NCBI GenBank assembly: GCA_052168355.1
Contig: JBQLZQ010000001.1
Location: 21,828-85,827, forward strand
Direction: 5' to 3'
Length of the DNA: 64,000 nucleotides
Source: JBQLZQ01 sp052168355
GTDB lineage: Bacteria > Pseudomonadota > Alphaproteobacteria > DSM-16000 > Inquilinaceae
The notes beneath the pieces are model-generated. The model was not told the origin of the DNA. It was given only the letters and a program-made list of their open reading frames with translations, and did not search any database. Shown here piece after piece: positions 35,294 to 42,554 of this stretch. A program made the translations under genes and the position numbers. Position 1 is the stretch's first letter, and every line of letters starts with the position of its first letter.

Positions 35294-36117
35294 GAGACCC
35301 TTCCATTCTCAACCAGCGCGCAGTCGAACAGCACGTCCGCGCCCATGCGGAAGACGCGGCAGGGCGGCCGCAGCGCTTCCGCCATTCGTGTCGTCGCGGG
35401 ACCGCTGATGCCGTGCCGGCCCGACCCCAGAATGACCGGCGCCACGGCGATCTGCAGCCGGTCCAGGTGACCGCCGTGAAGAAAGCGGGAGACGGTGAGC
35501 CCCCCGCCCTCCACGAACAGATGCCACAGGCCGCGCGCCTGGAGGCGAGCCACGATCTCGCCGGGCGCCAGACCGTCTTGTCCAAATGGCACGCCGATGA
35601 TCTCCGCCTCTCCGATCTGGGTCCGCCCCCCGGCCCTGTCGTCCCGGCAGATTACCAGGGTCGGCGCCGCGCCGTCGCTCAGCACGGCATGATGCGCCGG
35701 CAGCCGCAGATCGGGGTCGATCACCACCCGTACCGGGTGATCGCCGGGCACCAGACGGGTGGTCAGGCGCGGATCGTCCTCGGCAACGGTCCCGGCCCCG
35801 ACGATGACCGCGTCGGCCAGGGCCCGCATCCGGTGCAAATGGCGCAGGTTTTCAGGCCCGGTGACGTAGTAGGAATCCCCGCTATCAGTGGCGATCCGCC
35901 CGTCGAGGCTCTGACCCAGATGGCCGATCACCAGCGGCATATCGCGGCGCGCGGCCGCCCAGTTCCCATACAGCGCCACAAACTCTTCGGCGGCTACCGA
36001 GGAAACCGGGACGGCGCCCTCGACAATTTCTCCCCGCCGGGCCAGCGCGCGCCGGTCCAGCAATGCGGACCAGACGTCATCGATCTCGGCCGGCTCGGCG
36101 GGCGGCGGCGGCGTCAC
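35290..36117 (-). CDS. RibD C-terminal-type reductase (DHFR-like fold)
   Basis: About 275 residues, corresponding only to the reductase half of RibD (no deaminase zinc motif). Recognisable blocks: PLVIGHLGQSLDGRIAT, YYVTGPENLRHLHRMRALADAVIVGAGTV, DDPRLTTRLV, PVRVVIDPDLRLP, LWHLFVEGGGLTVSRFL and APVILGSGRHGI. RibD reductases act on a ribosylamino-pyrimidine with NADPH; stand-alone relatives work in riboflavin, methanopterin-like and other pathways. The start is GTG 36117, the first plausible in-frame start before the conserved region. It meets the four-gene operon tail to tail with a 4-bp overlap, so it probably belongs to the same pathway. Confidence 0.85.
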   Translation of the reverse strand: MTPPPPAEPAEIDDVWSALLDRRALARRGEIVEGAVPVSSVAAEEFVALYGNWAAARRDMPLVIGHLGQSLDGRIATDSGDSYYVTGPENLRHLHRMRALADAVIVGAGTVAEDDPRLTTRLVPGDHPVRVVIDPDLRLPAHHAVLSDGAAPTLVICRDDRAGGRTQIGEAEIIGVPFGQDGLAPGEIVARLQARGLWHLFVEGGGLTVSRFLHGGHLDRLQIAVAPVILGSGRHGISGPATTRMAEALRPPCRVFRMGADVLFDCALVENGRVS

Positions 36118-36240
36118 GCCGGCGATCGGCGCGCGATCGCCCGGGCCCTTGGCAGGCCGGCGCCGCGCCCTATGCTCTGTTCCATGGCGCGGACCGGCCG
36201 ATCGGCCGATCCGGTCGCCCGGCTTCCGTGGAGCATCGTC

Positions 36241-36312
36241 ATGCCTTGGGATCTCGTTTTGATCGGCCTCGTCGTCCTGGTCATGTTTCTGCACACCGAG
36301 GACATTATCTGA
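36241..36312 (+). CDS. possible 23-residue hydrophobic peptide
   Basis: A very short frame (MPWDLVLIGLVVLVMFLHTE plus DII) that would be a single membrane helix with an acidic tail. GTGGAG lies about 8 bases before ATG 36241. A longer frame from ATG 36184 adds 19 basic residues. It lies in the 214-bp gap between two minus-strand genes. It is too short for strong statistical support and is listed as tentative. Confidence 0.3.
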   Translation: MPWDLVLIGLVVLVMFLHTEDII

Positions 36313-36331
36313 AGCGGGGCGCGGACCCTGG

Positions 36332-36976
36332 TCACGGTGCGGTCGCGCAGGCCTGCCGCGCCTTGTCGGCAATGGCGTCCCAGGCGCCCGCCGACAGGTC
36401 GCCGTCGGTGACCAGCCACGATCCGCCCACGCACAGCACCGTCGGCAAGGCCAGATAGGTCCCCATATTGGCCGGCCCGATCCCGCCGGTCGGACAGAAC
36501 CGGACATCGCCGAACGGCCCGGCAAAGGCCTTCAGCGCCGGCACGCCGCCGCTGACCTCGGCCGGAAAGAACTTCAGATGACGCAACCCCAGCTGGCGCG
36601 CTTCCATGATCTCCGACGCCGTCGCCACTCCCGGCAGGAAAGGCAACCCGGCGGTCAACGCCGCTTCGGTCAAGGCCGCGTCAAAGCCCGGGCTGACCCC
36701 GAACCGGGCGCCCAGAGCCACGGCCCGCTCGATTTCGCCGGCCTCGGTGATGGTCCCCAGCCCGACAACGGCCTCGGGAACCTCGGCCGCGATCGCCGCC
36801 GCGGCGTCCAGCGCCGCCGGCGTCCGCAGCGTGATTTCCAACACGGGCAACCCGCCAGCCACCAGCGCCCGGGCCATCGGCACGGCGTCTTCGATCTGAT
36901 TGACGGTCAGCACAGGGATGACCGGCGCTCGGGTCATGATCGCGGCGATCGGTGGATGGAATGGGTCGGACGTCAT
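36332..36976 (-). CDS. KDPG / 2-keto-4-hydroxyglutarate aldolase family
   Basis: 214-residue class I aldolase of the Eda family, which cleaves 2-keto-3-deoxy-6-phosphogluconate to pyruvate and glyceraldehyde 3-phosphate. The motifs are VIPVLTVNQIEDA, PVLEITLRTPAA (catalytic Glu), GLGTITEAGEIE, PFLPGVATASEIMEA, LKFFPAEVSGG (Schiff-base Lys) and RFCPTGGIGPANM (phosphate site). The intact phosphate loop supports a phosphorylated substrate. The ATG overlaps the upstream kinase stop by 4 bp. Kinase plus aldolase give the lower part of a semi-phosphorylative Entner-Doudoroff route. Confidence 0.92.
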   Translation of the reverse strand: MTSDPFHPPIAAIMTRAPVIPVLTVNQIEDAVPMARALVAGGLPVLEITLRTPAALDAAAAIAAEVPEAVVGLGTITEAGEIERAVALGARFGVSPGFDAALTEAALTAGLPFLPGVATASEIMEARQLGLRHLKFFPAEVSGGVPALKAFAGPFGDVRFCPTGGIGPANMGTYLALPTVLCVGGSWLVTDGDLSAGAWDAIADKARQACATAP

Positions 36977-37917
36977 GGGGCGGGCATTCCCGGTTGGGGT
37001 TCGGCCGCATCGATGGCGGGCATGGCATCGCGCGGAATGATGGCGCCGCGATGCATGACCACCGCGCCGGCCAGGCGGTGGCCGCTGTGCGCCGCTGCCT
37101 CCGGCGTGGCGCCGCGCAACCGGGCGGCAATGTAGGCGGCGTTGAAGCTGTCGCCGGCCGCCGTCGTGTCGACGGGCCGGCGAACCTCCGGCGTGGGCAC
37201 GGTCTGCTTCCCCGCCTCGGACGCGACGATACAGCCGTCGGACCCGCGCTTCAGAACGATTTCCGCCACGCCCAGGCCGCGCAGGCGGCCGATCATGGCC
37301 GCCGCGTCGCCGTCGCCGAACAGGGCCTGTTCGTCTTCGATGCTGGGCAGAGCCATGTCCGTGCGCCCCAGCATGCCGATAAAGGCGGCGCGCGCGGCGG
37401 CAACGTCGGGCCAGCCGCGCGGCCGGTAATTGCCATCGAACAGAACCTGTCCGCCATCGGCGCGGAACCGGTCGAGCAGCTCGAACAGGACGGCTCGGCC
37501 ACGCTCGTCATAGAGCGACAGCGTGATCCCCGAAAGGTAGAGCGCGTCGTGGGCCAGCAGCCGGTCGAGCCTCTCCTCCAGACCCGGAAGCGTGAAATAG
37601 TCCCGGGCCGGCGCCGTCGACCGCCAATAGTGAAAACTGCGTTCCCCCGCCGCGTCGATCCGGATCATGTAAAGCCCCGGAAGGCGGCCCGGAACCCGCG
37701 CCACCAGACCGGTGCCCACGCCCTCGTCGCGCCAGGCGGCCACCATTTCGTCGCTGTAGGGATCGTCGCCCAGCGCCGTGGCATAGGTCACATCCACGCC
37801 CAGGCGGGCCAAATAGACCGCCGTGTTCAAGGTGTCGCCGCCAAAGCCGACAAAGCCGGTGCCGTCGGCATTGCGCGACACCTCGATCATGCATTCGCCG
37901 ATGGCCGCCAGCTTCAT
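36973..37917 (-). CDS. kdgK: 2-keto-3-deoxygluconate kinase (PfkB family)
   Basis: 314-residue ribokinase-family sugar kinase. The N-terminus MKLAAIGECMIEVSRNADG and GFGGDTLNTAVYLARLG are characteristic of KdgK. FDGNYRPRGWPD is the usual substrate-region motif. The C-terminal PfkB signature is RPVDTTAAGDSFNAAYIAA with catalytic Asp and anion hole. Start ATG 37917 begins the conserved domain exactly; a much longer open frame upstream is antisense to the dehydratase gene and is not real. It is divergent from the dehydratase over 177 bp and coupled to the aldolase gene. Confidence 0.93.
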   Translation of the reverse strand: MKLAAIGECMIEVSRNADGTGFVGFGGDTLNTAVYLARLGVDVTYATALGDDPYSDEMVAAWRDEGVGTGLVARVPGRLPGLYMIRIDAAGERSFHYWRSTAPARDYFTLPGLEERLDRLLAHDALYLSGITLSLYDERGRAVLFELLDRFRADGGQVLFDGNYRPRGWPDVAAARAAFIGMLGRTDMALPSIEDEQALFGDGDAAAMIGRLRGLGVAEIVLKRGSDGCIVASEAGKQTVPTPEVRRPVDTTAAGDSFNAAYIAARLRGATPEAAAHSGHRLAGAVVMHRGAIIPRDAMPAIDAAEPQPGMPAP

Positions 37918-37997
37918 CAAAGGGTCCCAGGGTCGGTTACGGTGGTGGGGCCCGTCTTCCGAAAAGGCCACGCGGATCGTAGCGAACCGGAGAGGGT

Positions 37998-38027
37998 TTG
38001 CAAATCGGCCACGAACCGCACTATATG
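37998..38027 (+). promoter_or_regulatory. candidate promoter for the sugar-acid dehydratase
   Basis: TTGCAA (37998-38003) and TATATG (38022-38027) are separated by 18 bp in the divergent 177-bp region between kdgK and the dehydratase, about 70 bp before its ATG. The match is only fair. I see no clear operator palindrome in this region. Confidence 0.25.
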
Positions 38028-38094
38028 GCTGGCCCGCGATCAGACCGTGCCCATCGCCCGGGAGCGTGGCCGCGCCGAGGAGAATTGGGGACCC

Positions 38095-39876
38095 ATGACC
38101 GACAAGCCGACACGACTGCGCAGCCAGGACTGGTGGGACAACCCCCACGAGCCGGACATGACGGCGCTGTATCTGGAGCGTTACCTGAATTTCGGGCTGA
38201 CCCGGGACGAGCTGCAGTCGGGCCGGCCGATCATCGGCATCGCCCAGACCGGCAGCGATTTGTCGCCCTGCAACCGGCATCATCTGGACCTGGCCAGCCG
38301 GGTCCGGGACGGTATCCGCGACAATGGCGGCGTGCCGCTGGAATTCCCGGTTCATCCGATCCAGGAAACGGGCAAGCGTCCGACCGCCATGCTCGACCGC
38401 AACCTGGCCTATATGGGCCTGGCGGAAATCCTCTACAGCTACCCCTTCGACGGGGTGGTGGTGACCATCGGCTGCGACAAGACCACCCCGGCCTGCCTGA
38501 TGGCGGCGGCGACCGTCAACATCCCGGCCATCGCCCTGTCGGGCGGACCGATGCTCGACGGCTATTACAAGGGCGAACTGGTCGGGTCCGGCGCGGTGGT
38601 CTGGCACGCCCGCCAGCTTCTGGCCGCCGGCGAGATCGACTACAAGGAGTTCATGAACCGGGTCGCCGGGTCGGCCCCCAGCGTCGGCCACTGCAACACC
38701 ATGGGCACGGCCCTGTCGATGAACGTGCTGGCGGAAGCGCTCGGCTTCTCCCTGCCCGGCTGCGCCAGCATCCCCGGCCCCTATCGGGAACGGCCGCAGA
38801 TGGCCTATGAGACCGGCCGCCGGATCGTCGACATAGTGCGTGACGACGTGCGCCCGTCGGACATCCTGACCCGGGCGGCGTTCGAGAACGCCATCGTCGT
38901 CGGGTCGGCGGTCGGCGGGTCGTCCAACTGCCCGCCCCACCTGATCGCCATCGCCCGGCACATGGGCGTCGAACTGACCCTGGAGGACTGGCAGAAGCTG
39001 GGCCACGATGTGCCGCTGCTGGTCAATTGCCAGCCGGCCGGCAAATATCTGGGGGAAGGGTTCCATCGGGCCGGCGGCGTGCCGGCGGTGATGCGGGAAC
39101 TGCTGGAGGCAGGGCGGCTGAACGCCGAGGCGCTGACCGTTTCGGGCAGAACCGCGGGCGAAAACGTGGCCGACGCCCCCTGCTACGACCGGGACGTGAT
39201 CCGCCCCTATGGCGAGCCCTTGATGAGCGAGGCCGGCTTCCTGGTGATGAGCGGCAATCTGTTCGACGCGGCGGTAATGAAGACATCCGTCATCGGGCCG
39301 GAATTCGCCGAACGCTACCTGTCCGACCCCGACCATCCCAACGCCTTCGAGGGCCGCGCCATCGTGTTCGAGGGGCCGGAGGACTATCACAAGCGGATCA
39401 ATGATCCGGCCCTGAACATCGACGCGCACTGCGTGTTGTTCATCCGCGGGTGCGGCCCGGTCGGCTATCCCGGCGCGCCGGAAGTGGTCAACATGCTGCC
39501 ACCCGATGCCCTGGTAAAACAAGGGGTTACGGCATTGGCTTGCATCGGCGACGGAAGGCAGAGCGGGACGTCGGCCAGCGCCTCCATCCTCAACGCCTCC
39601 CCCGAGGCGGCGCTGGGCAGCGGCCTGGCGCTGCTCAAAACCGGCGACACGGTGCGGGTCGATCTCAACGAACGGCGGGTGGACATGCTGGTCCCCGACG
39701 ACGAAATCGCCCGCCGGCGGAAGGCGTTCAAGCCGCCCGAACTGGTCAACCAGACGCCCTGGCAGGAAATGTACCGCCGCACCGTCGGCCAGCTTTCGAC
39801 CGGCGCCTGCATGGAACCGGCGACCCTGTTCATGGACCTTGCCCGTACCAAGGGCGTACCCCGTCATTCGCACTGA
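38095..39876 (+). CDS. IlvD/Edd-family sugar-acid dehydratase (arabinonate/xylonate/gluconate type)
   Basis: 593-residue iron-sulfur dehydratase that converts an aldonate to a 2-keto-3-deoxy acid. The N-terminal block RSQDWWDNPHEPDMTALYLERYLNFG and IGIAQTGSDLSPCNRHHLDLA identify the pentonate/hexonate dehydratase branch rather than IlvD. Cluster cysteines are seen in TIGCDKTTPACLMAA and SVGHCNTMGTALSMN. GGSSNCPPHLIAIA, RGCGPVGYPGAPE and IGDGRQSGTSASASIL are also present. ATG 38095 is preceded by GAGGAGA and GGGG. Adjacent KDG kinase and KDPG-type aldolase favour a hexonate substrate (D-gluconate or a stereoisomer). L-arabinonate or D-xylonate remains possible from sequence alone. Confidence 0.92.
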   Translation: MTDKPTRLRSQDWWDNPHEPDMTALYLERYLNFGLTRDELQSGRPIIGIAQTGSDLSPCNRHHLDLASRVRDGIRDNGGVPLEFPVHPIQETGKRPTAMLDRNLAYMGLAEILYSYPFDGVVVTIGCDKTTPACLMAAATVNIPAIALSGGPMLDGYYKGELVGSGAVVWHARQLLAAGEIDYKEFMNRVAGSAPSVGHCNTMGTALSMNVLAEALGFSLPGCASIPGPYRERPQMAYETGRRIVDIVRDDVRPSDILTRAAFENAIVVGSAVGGSSNCPPHLIAIARHMGVELTLEDWQKLGHDVPLLVNCQPAGKYLGEGFHRAGGVPAVMRELLEAGRLNAEALTVSGRTAGENVADAPCYDRDVIRPYGEPLMSEAGFLVMSGNLFDAAVMKTSVIGPEFAERYLSDPDHPNAFEGRAIVFEGPEDYHKRINDPALNIDAHCVLFIRGCGPVGYPGAPEVVNMLPPDALVKQGVTALACIGDGRQSGTSASASILNASPEAALGSGLALLKTGDTVRVDLNERRVDMLVPDDEIARRRKAFKPPELVNQTPWQEMYRRTVGQLSTGACMEPATLFMDLARTKGVPRHSH

Positions 39877-39904
39877 CGCCGCTGCAGTTTTGGGATAATC
39901 GACG

Positions 39905-40855
39905 ATGAAGCCGGACATAGTGATGGTTGGTCCCATGATGCCCTATGTCATGGAAGCCCTGGACCGGGACTACACCGTGCACCGGCTGTGGGAAGCGCCC
40001 GACAAGGCGGTGATGCTGGCCGATGTGGCCGATCGGGTGCGCGGCGTCGCCACGCCCGGCCATGTCGGTGCGGACGCGGCGCTGATCGACGCCTTGCCGA
40101 ACCTGGAGATCATTTCCTGCTTTGCCGTCGGGGTCGATGCGGTGGATCTGAACCGGGCCCGCCAACGCGGGGTGATCGTGACCAATACCCCGGACGTATT
40201 GACCGACTGCGTCGCCGACATGACGCTGGGGTTGCTGCTGGCCACCCTGCGGCGGATCTGCGAAGGCGACCGTTTCGTCCGTTCGGGCAAGTGGCGCGAC
40301 CGTCCGATGGCCCTGACGACCAAGGTCGGCGGCCGACGCCTTGGCATTCTGGGGTTGGGCCGCATCGGCAAGGCAGTGGCGCTGCGGGCCGTGCCCTTCG
40401 GCCTCGACATCGCCTATTACGGCCGCCGGCACCAGCCGGACGTGCCGTATCGTTATTATGACTCGCTGGAGGCGATGGCGGCAGACGTCGACATCCTGGC
40501 GGTGACCTGCCCCGGCGGGGCCGCGACCTATCGTCTGGTCAGCCGCGCCGTGCTCGATGCCCTGGGACCCCAAGGCACGGTGATCAACGTGTCGCGCGGA
40601 TCGGTGATCGACGAGGCGGCGCTGGTCGCCGCCCTGAAGGATGGCCGGTTGGGCGCGGCCGGGCTGGACGTGTTCGAGAACGAGCCGCGCGTCCCCGAGG
40701 CACTGCTGTCCATGGACAATGTGGTGCTGCAGCCGCACCAGGGGAGCGCCACCCGCGAGACGCGCCAGGCCATGGGCGATCTGGTGATCGAGAACCTTCA
40801 GCGCCATTTCGCCGGCCAGAAGGTGGTGACGCCGGTGACCCAAGAAGCGGCCTGA
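39905..40855 (+). CDS. D-2-hydroxyacid dehydrogenase (glyoxylate/hydroxypyruvate reductase-like)
   Basis: 316-residue NAD(P)-dependent dehydrogenase. The nucleotide motif is RLGILGLGRIGKAVALRA. The catalytic residues are Arg in INVSRGSVIDEAAL, Glu in LDVFENEPRVPEAL and His in VVLQPHQGSATRETR, all in normal spacing. ISCFAVGVDAVDLNRARQRG matches the GhrB/hydroxypyruvate-reductase branch. It follows the dehydratase by 28 bp and probably shares its transcript, so it may reduce a 2-keto-acid or aldehyde by-product of aldonate breakdown. A link to glyoxylate from purine breakdown is an alternative, since puuD is next. Confidence 0.9.
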   Translation: MKPDIVMVGPMMPYVMEALDRDYTVHRLWEAPDKAVMLADVADRVRGVATPGHVGADAALIDALPNLEIISCFAVGVDAVDLNRARQRGVIVTNTPDVLTDCVADMTLGLLLATLRRICEGDRFVRSGKWRDRPMALTTKVGGRRLGILGLGRIGKAVALRAVPFGLDIAYYGRRHQPDVPYRYYDSLEAMAADVDILAVTCPGGAATYRLVSRAVLDALGPQGTVINVSRGSVIDEAALVAALKDGRLGAAGLDVFENEPRVPEALLSMDNVVLQPHQGSATRETRQAMGDLVIENLQRHFAGQKVVTPVTQEAA

Positions 40856-40913
40856 TCGTGGCCGACGGTAAGCGCCGCGCCGGCGCCGATGCCCGGCTTG
40901 CGGACCGGCCGTC

Positions 40914-42095
40914 ATGACCGCATTCGCCGCCGACTGGCTGAACCTGCTCATCCGCTGGGCCCATCTGATCGCCGGCATCGGCTGGATCGGCACATCGTTC
41001 TACTTCATCGCCCTGGACCTGTCGCTGCGCCGCCGCGAGACCATGAACGAGGGCGTCATGGGCACGGCGTGGCTGGTCCATGGCGGCGGTTTCTACCATG
41101 TCGAGAAGTACCTGGTGGCGCCCCGCCAACTGCCGGCCGATCTGGTCTGGTACCGGTGGGAGGCATACCTGACCTGGGTCACCGGGTTCGCCCTGCTGGT
41201 CGTTCAGTATTACTGGCAGGCGGGCGTCTTTCTGATCGACCCGGCGGTCATGCGCCTGACCCCGGCCGAGGCGATCCTGATTTCGATGGCCAGCCTGATC
41301 GCCGGCTGGCTGATCTATGACCGCCTGTGCCGGGGTGCGCTGGGCGATAGGCCGGTGCTGCTAGGCATCGCCCTGTTCGCGCTGCTGGTCGGCGCGGCCT
41401 TCGGGTTTTCCCAGGTGTTCTCGGGGCGCGGCGCCTTGATCCATGTCGGCGCGGTGATCGGCACCATGATGGCCGTCAACGTGTTCGGGGTCATCATTCC
41501 CAATCAGAAAAAGATCGCCGCCGCGCTTATGGCCGGCGAGGCCCCCGACCCCGCCCTGGGCAAGATCGGCAAGCAGCGCTCCGTCCACAACAACTACCTG
41601 ACCCTGCCCGTCCTGCTGACCATGGTCAGCAACCATTACCCGATCCTGACCGGCCATCCCCATCCCTGGCTGCTGGTGGCGCTGATCCTGCTGATGGGCG
41701 GTCTGGTGCGCCATGTCATCAACCGGCACGAGGCCGGCGATCCGTTCCGCCGCTTCGCCTGGGCCGTGCCCGGCGCCGCCGTCGCCCTGGCCGTCGCCCT
41801 GGTCGCCACGGCGCCGCGGATCGACGCCACGTCCGTGGCGAGGTCGGTCGAGGATGGCGAGGCGCTGGCCATCGTCCAGGCGCATTGCACGTCCTGCCAC
41901 GCCCGCGTCCCGACCGACGAGGCCTTCGCCGAGGCGCCCAAGGGCGTGTTCCTGGAAACCGTCGCCGACCTGCGCCGCTACGCGGGGCCGATGCACGCCC
42001 AAGCCGTCGCCGCGCGGATCATGCCGCTGGGCAACGCCACCGGCATGACCGACACAGAGCGTGAAACCCTGGGCGCCTGGGTACTGGCGCAGTAG
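40914..42095 (+). CDS. puuD: membrane urate hydroxylase with C-terminal cytochrome c domain
   Basis: 393-residue PuuD. Eight or nine transmembrane helices cover about residues 10-310, with the family motifs WAHLIAGIGWIGTSFYFIALD, LVHGGGFYHVEKY, SVHNNYLTLPVLLTMVSNHYP and RHVINRHEAGDP. A periplasmic monohaem c-type domain at about 315-393 has CTSCH and a candidate Met ligand in ARIMPLGNATGM. PuuD hydroxylates urate to 5-hydroxyisourate and passes electrons to the respiratory chain, replacing soluble uricase. With XdhA, UraH and UraD at the left end of the window it supplies the missing step. It starts at ATG 40914, 58 bp after the dehydrogenase. Confidence 0.95.
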   Translation: MTAFAADWLNLLIRWAHLIAGIGWIGTSFYFIALDLSLRRRETMNEGVMGTAWLVHGGGFYHVEKYLVAPRQLPADLVWYRWEAYLTWVTGFALLVVQYYWQAGVFLIDPAVMRLTPAEAILISMASLIAGWLIYDRLCRGALGDRPVLLGIALFALLVGAAFGFSQVFSGRGALIHVGAVIGTMMAVNVFGVIIPNQKKIAAALMAGEAPDPALGKIGKQRSVHNNYLTLPVLLTMVSNHYPILTGHPHPWLLVALILLMGGLVRHVINRHEAGDPFRRFAWAVPGAAVALAVALVATAPRIDATSVARSVEDGEALAIVQAHCTSCHARVPTDEAFAEAPKGVFLETVADLRRYAGPMHAQAVAARIMPLGNATGMTDTERETLGAWVLAQ

Positions 42096-42119
42096 GGGAG
42101 CGAGCGGCACTGCCGCGCC

Positions 42120-42545
42120 CAGGCCCCGGATCAAGTCCAGGGCTCTCGGCTTCTTTCTTTGGATGTCTCCAGTAGAAAGGTTCAGACGACGAGTCCCGCG
42201 CTTGACGCGGGACCTGTACGGAACGGCGCCGTTGGCGATCTTCCGGGCACCGCCGGTTCGCACAAGCCCCGGATCGGTGTCCGGGGCCCTCGGCTTCTTT
42301 CTTTGGATGTCTCCAGTAGAAAGGTTCAGACGACGAGTCCCGCGCTTGACGCGGGACCTATGCGGAACGGTGCCGTTGGCGATCTTCCGGGCATCGCCGG
42401 TTCGCGAAGGCCCCGGATCAAGTCCGGGGCTCTCGGATTCTTTCTTTGGATGTCTCCAGTAGAAAGGTTCAGACGACGAGTCCCGCGCTTGACGCGGGAC
42501 CTATGCGGAACGGTGCCGTTGGCGATCTTCCGGGCATCGCCGTCG
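42120..42545. repeat. three tandem ~144-bp repeats carrying paired palindromes
   Basis: Three near-identical units of about 143-144 bp fill the gap between convergent puuD and the DUF4139 gene. Each holds palindrome A, CCCCGGATCAAGTCCGGGG, at 42124-42142 (imperfect), 42267-42286 (variant loop) and 42411-42429. About 70 bp further on is palindrome B, arms GTCCCGCG/CGCGGGAC around CTTGA, at 42193-42213, 42337-42357 and 42480-42500. The loops TCAAG and CTTGA are reverse complements, so A and B are oppositely oriented versions of one motif. The spacers contain CTTCTTTCTTTGGATGTCTC and CAGTAGAAAGGTTCAGACGA. Open frames across it are by-products of the periodicity. The structure resembles REP/BIME-type extragenic elements. 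A diverged inverted relative lies at 58.6 kb. Confidence 0.9.
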
Positions 42546-42554
42546 GTGTCTTGC

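Noticed and set aside
31936..36117. Queuosine or riboflavin operon
   Set aside because: The QueD-like protein lacks catalytic residues, no QueC/E/F or RibA/B/E genes adjoin, and the glycosyltransferase and methyltransferase would be unexplained.
37918..39936. Long minus-strand extension upstream of KDG kinase (987 codons in total)
   Set aside because: Only the last 314 codons match a protein family; the rest is antisense to the dehydratase gene and lacks motifs.
42120..42545. Possible CRISPR array
   Set aside because: Whole 144-bp units are repeated including the spacers, there are only three copies, and no cas genes are near.
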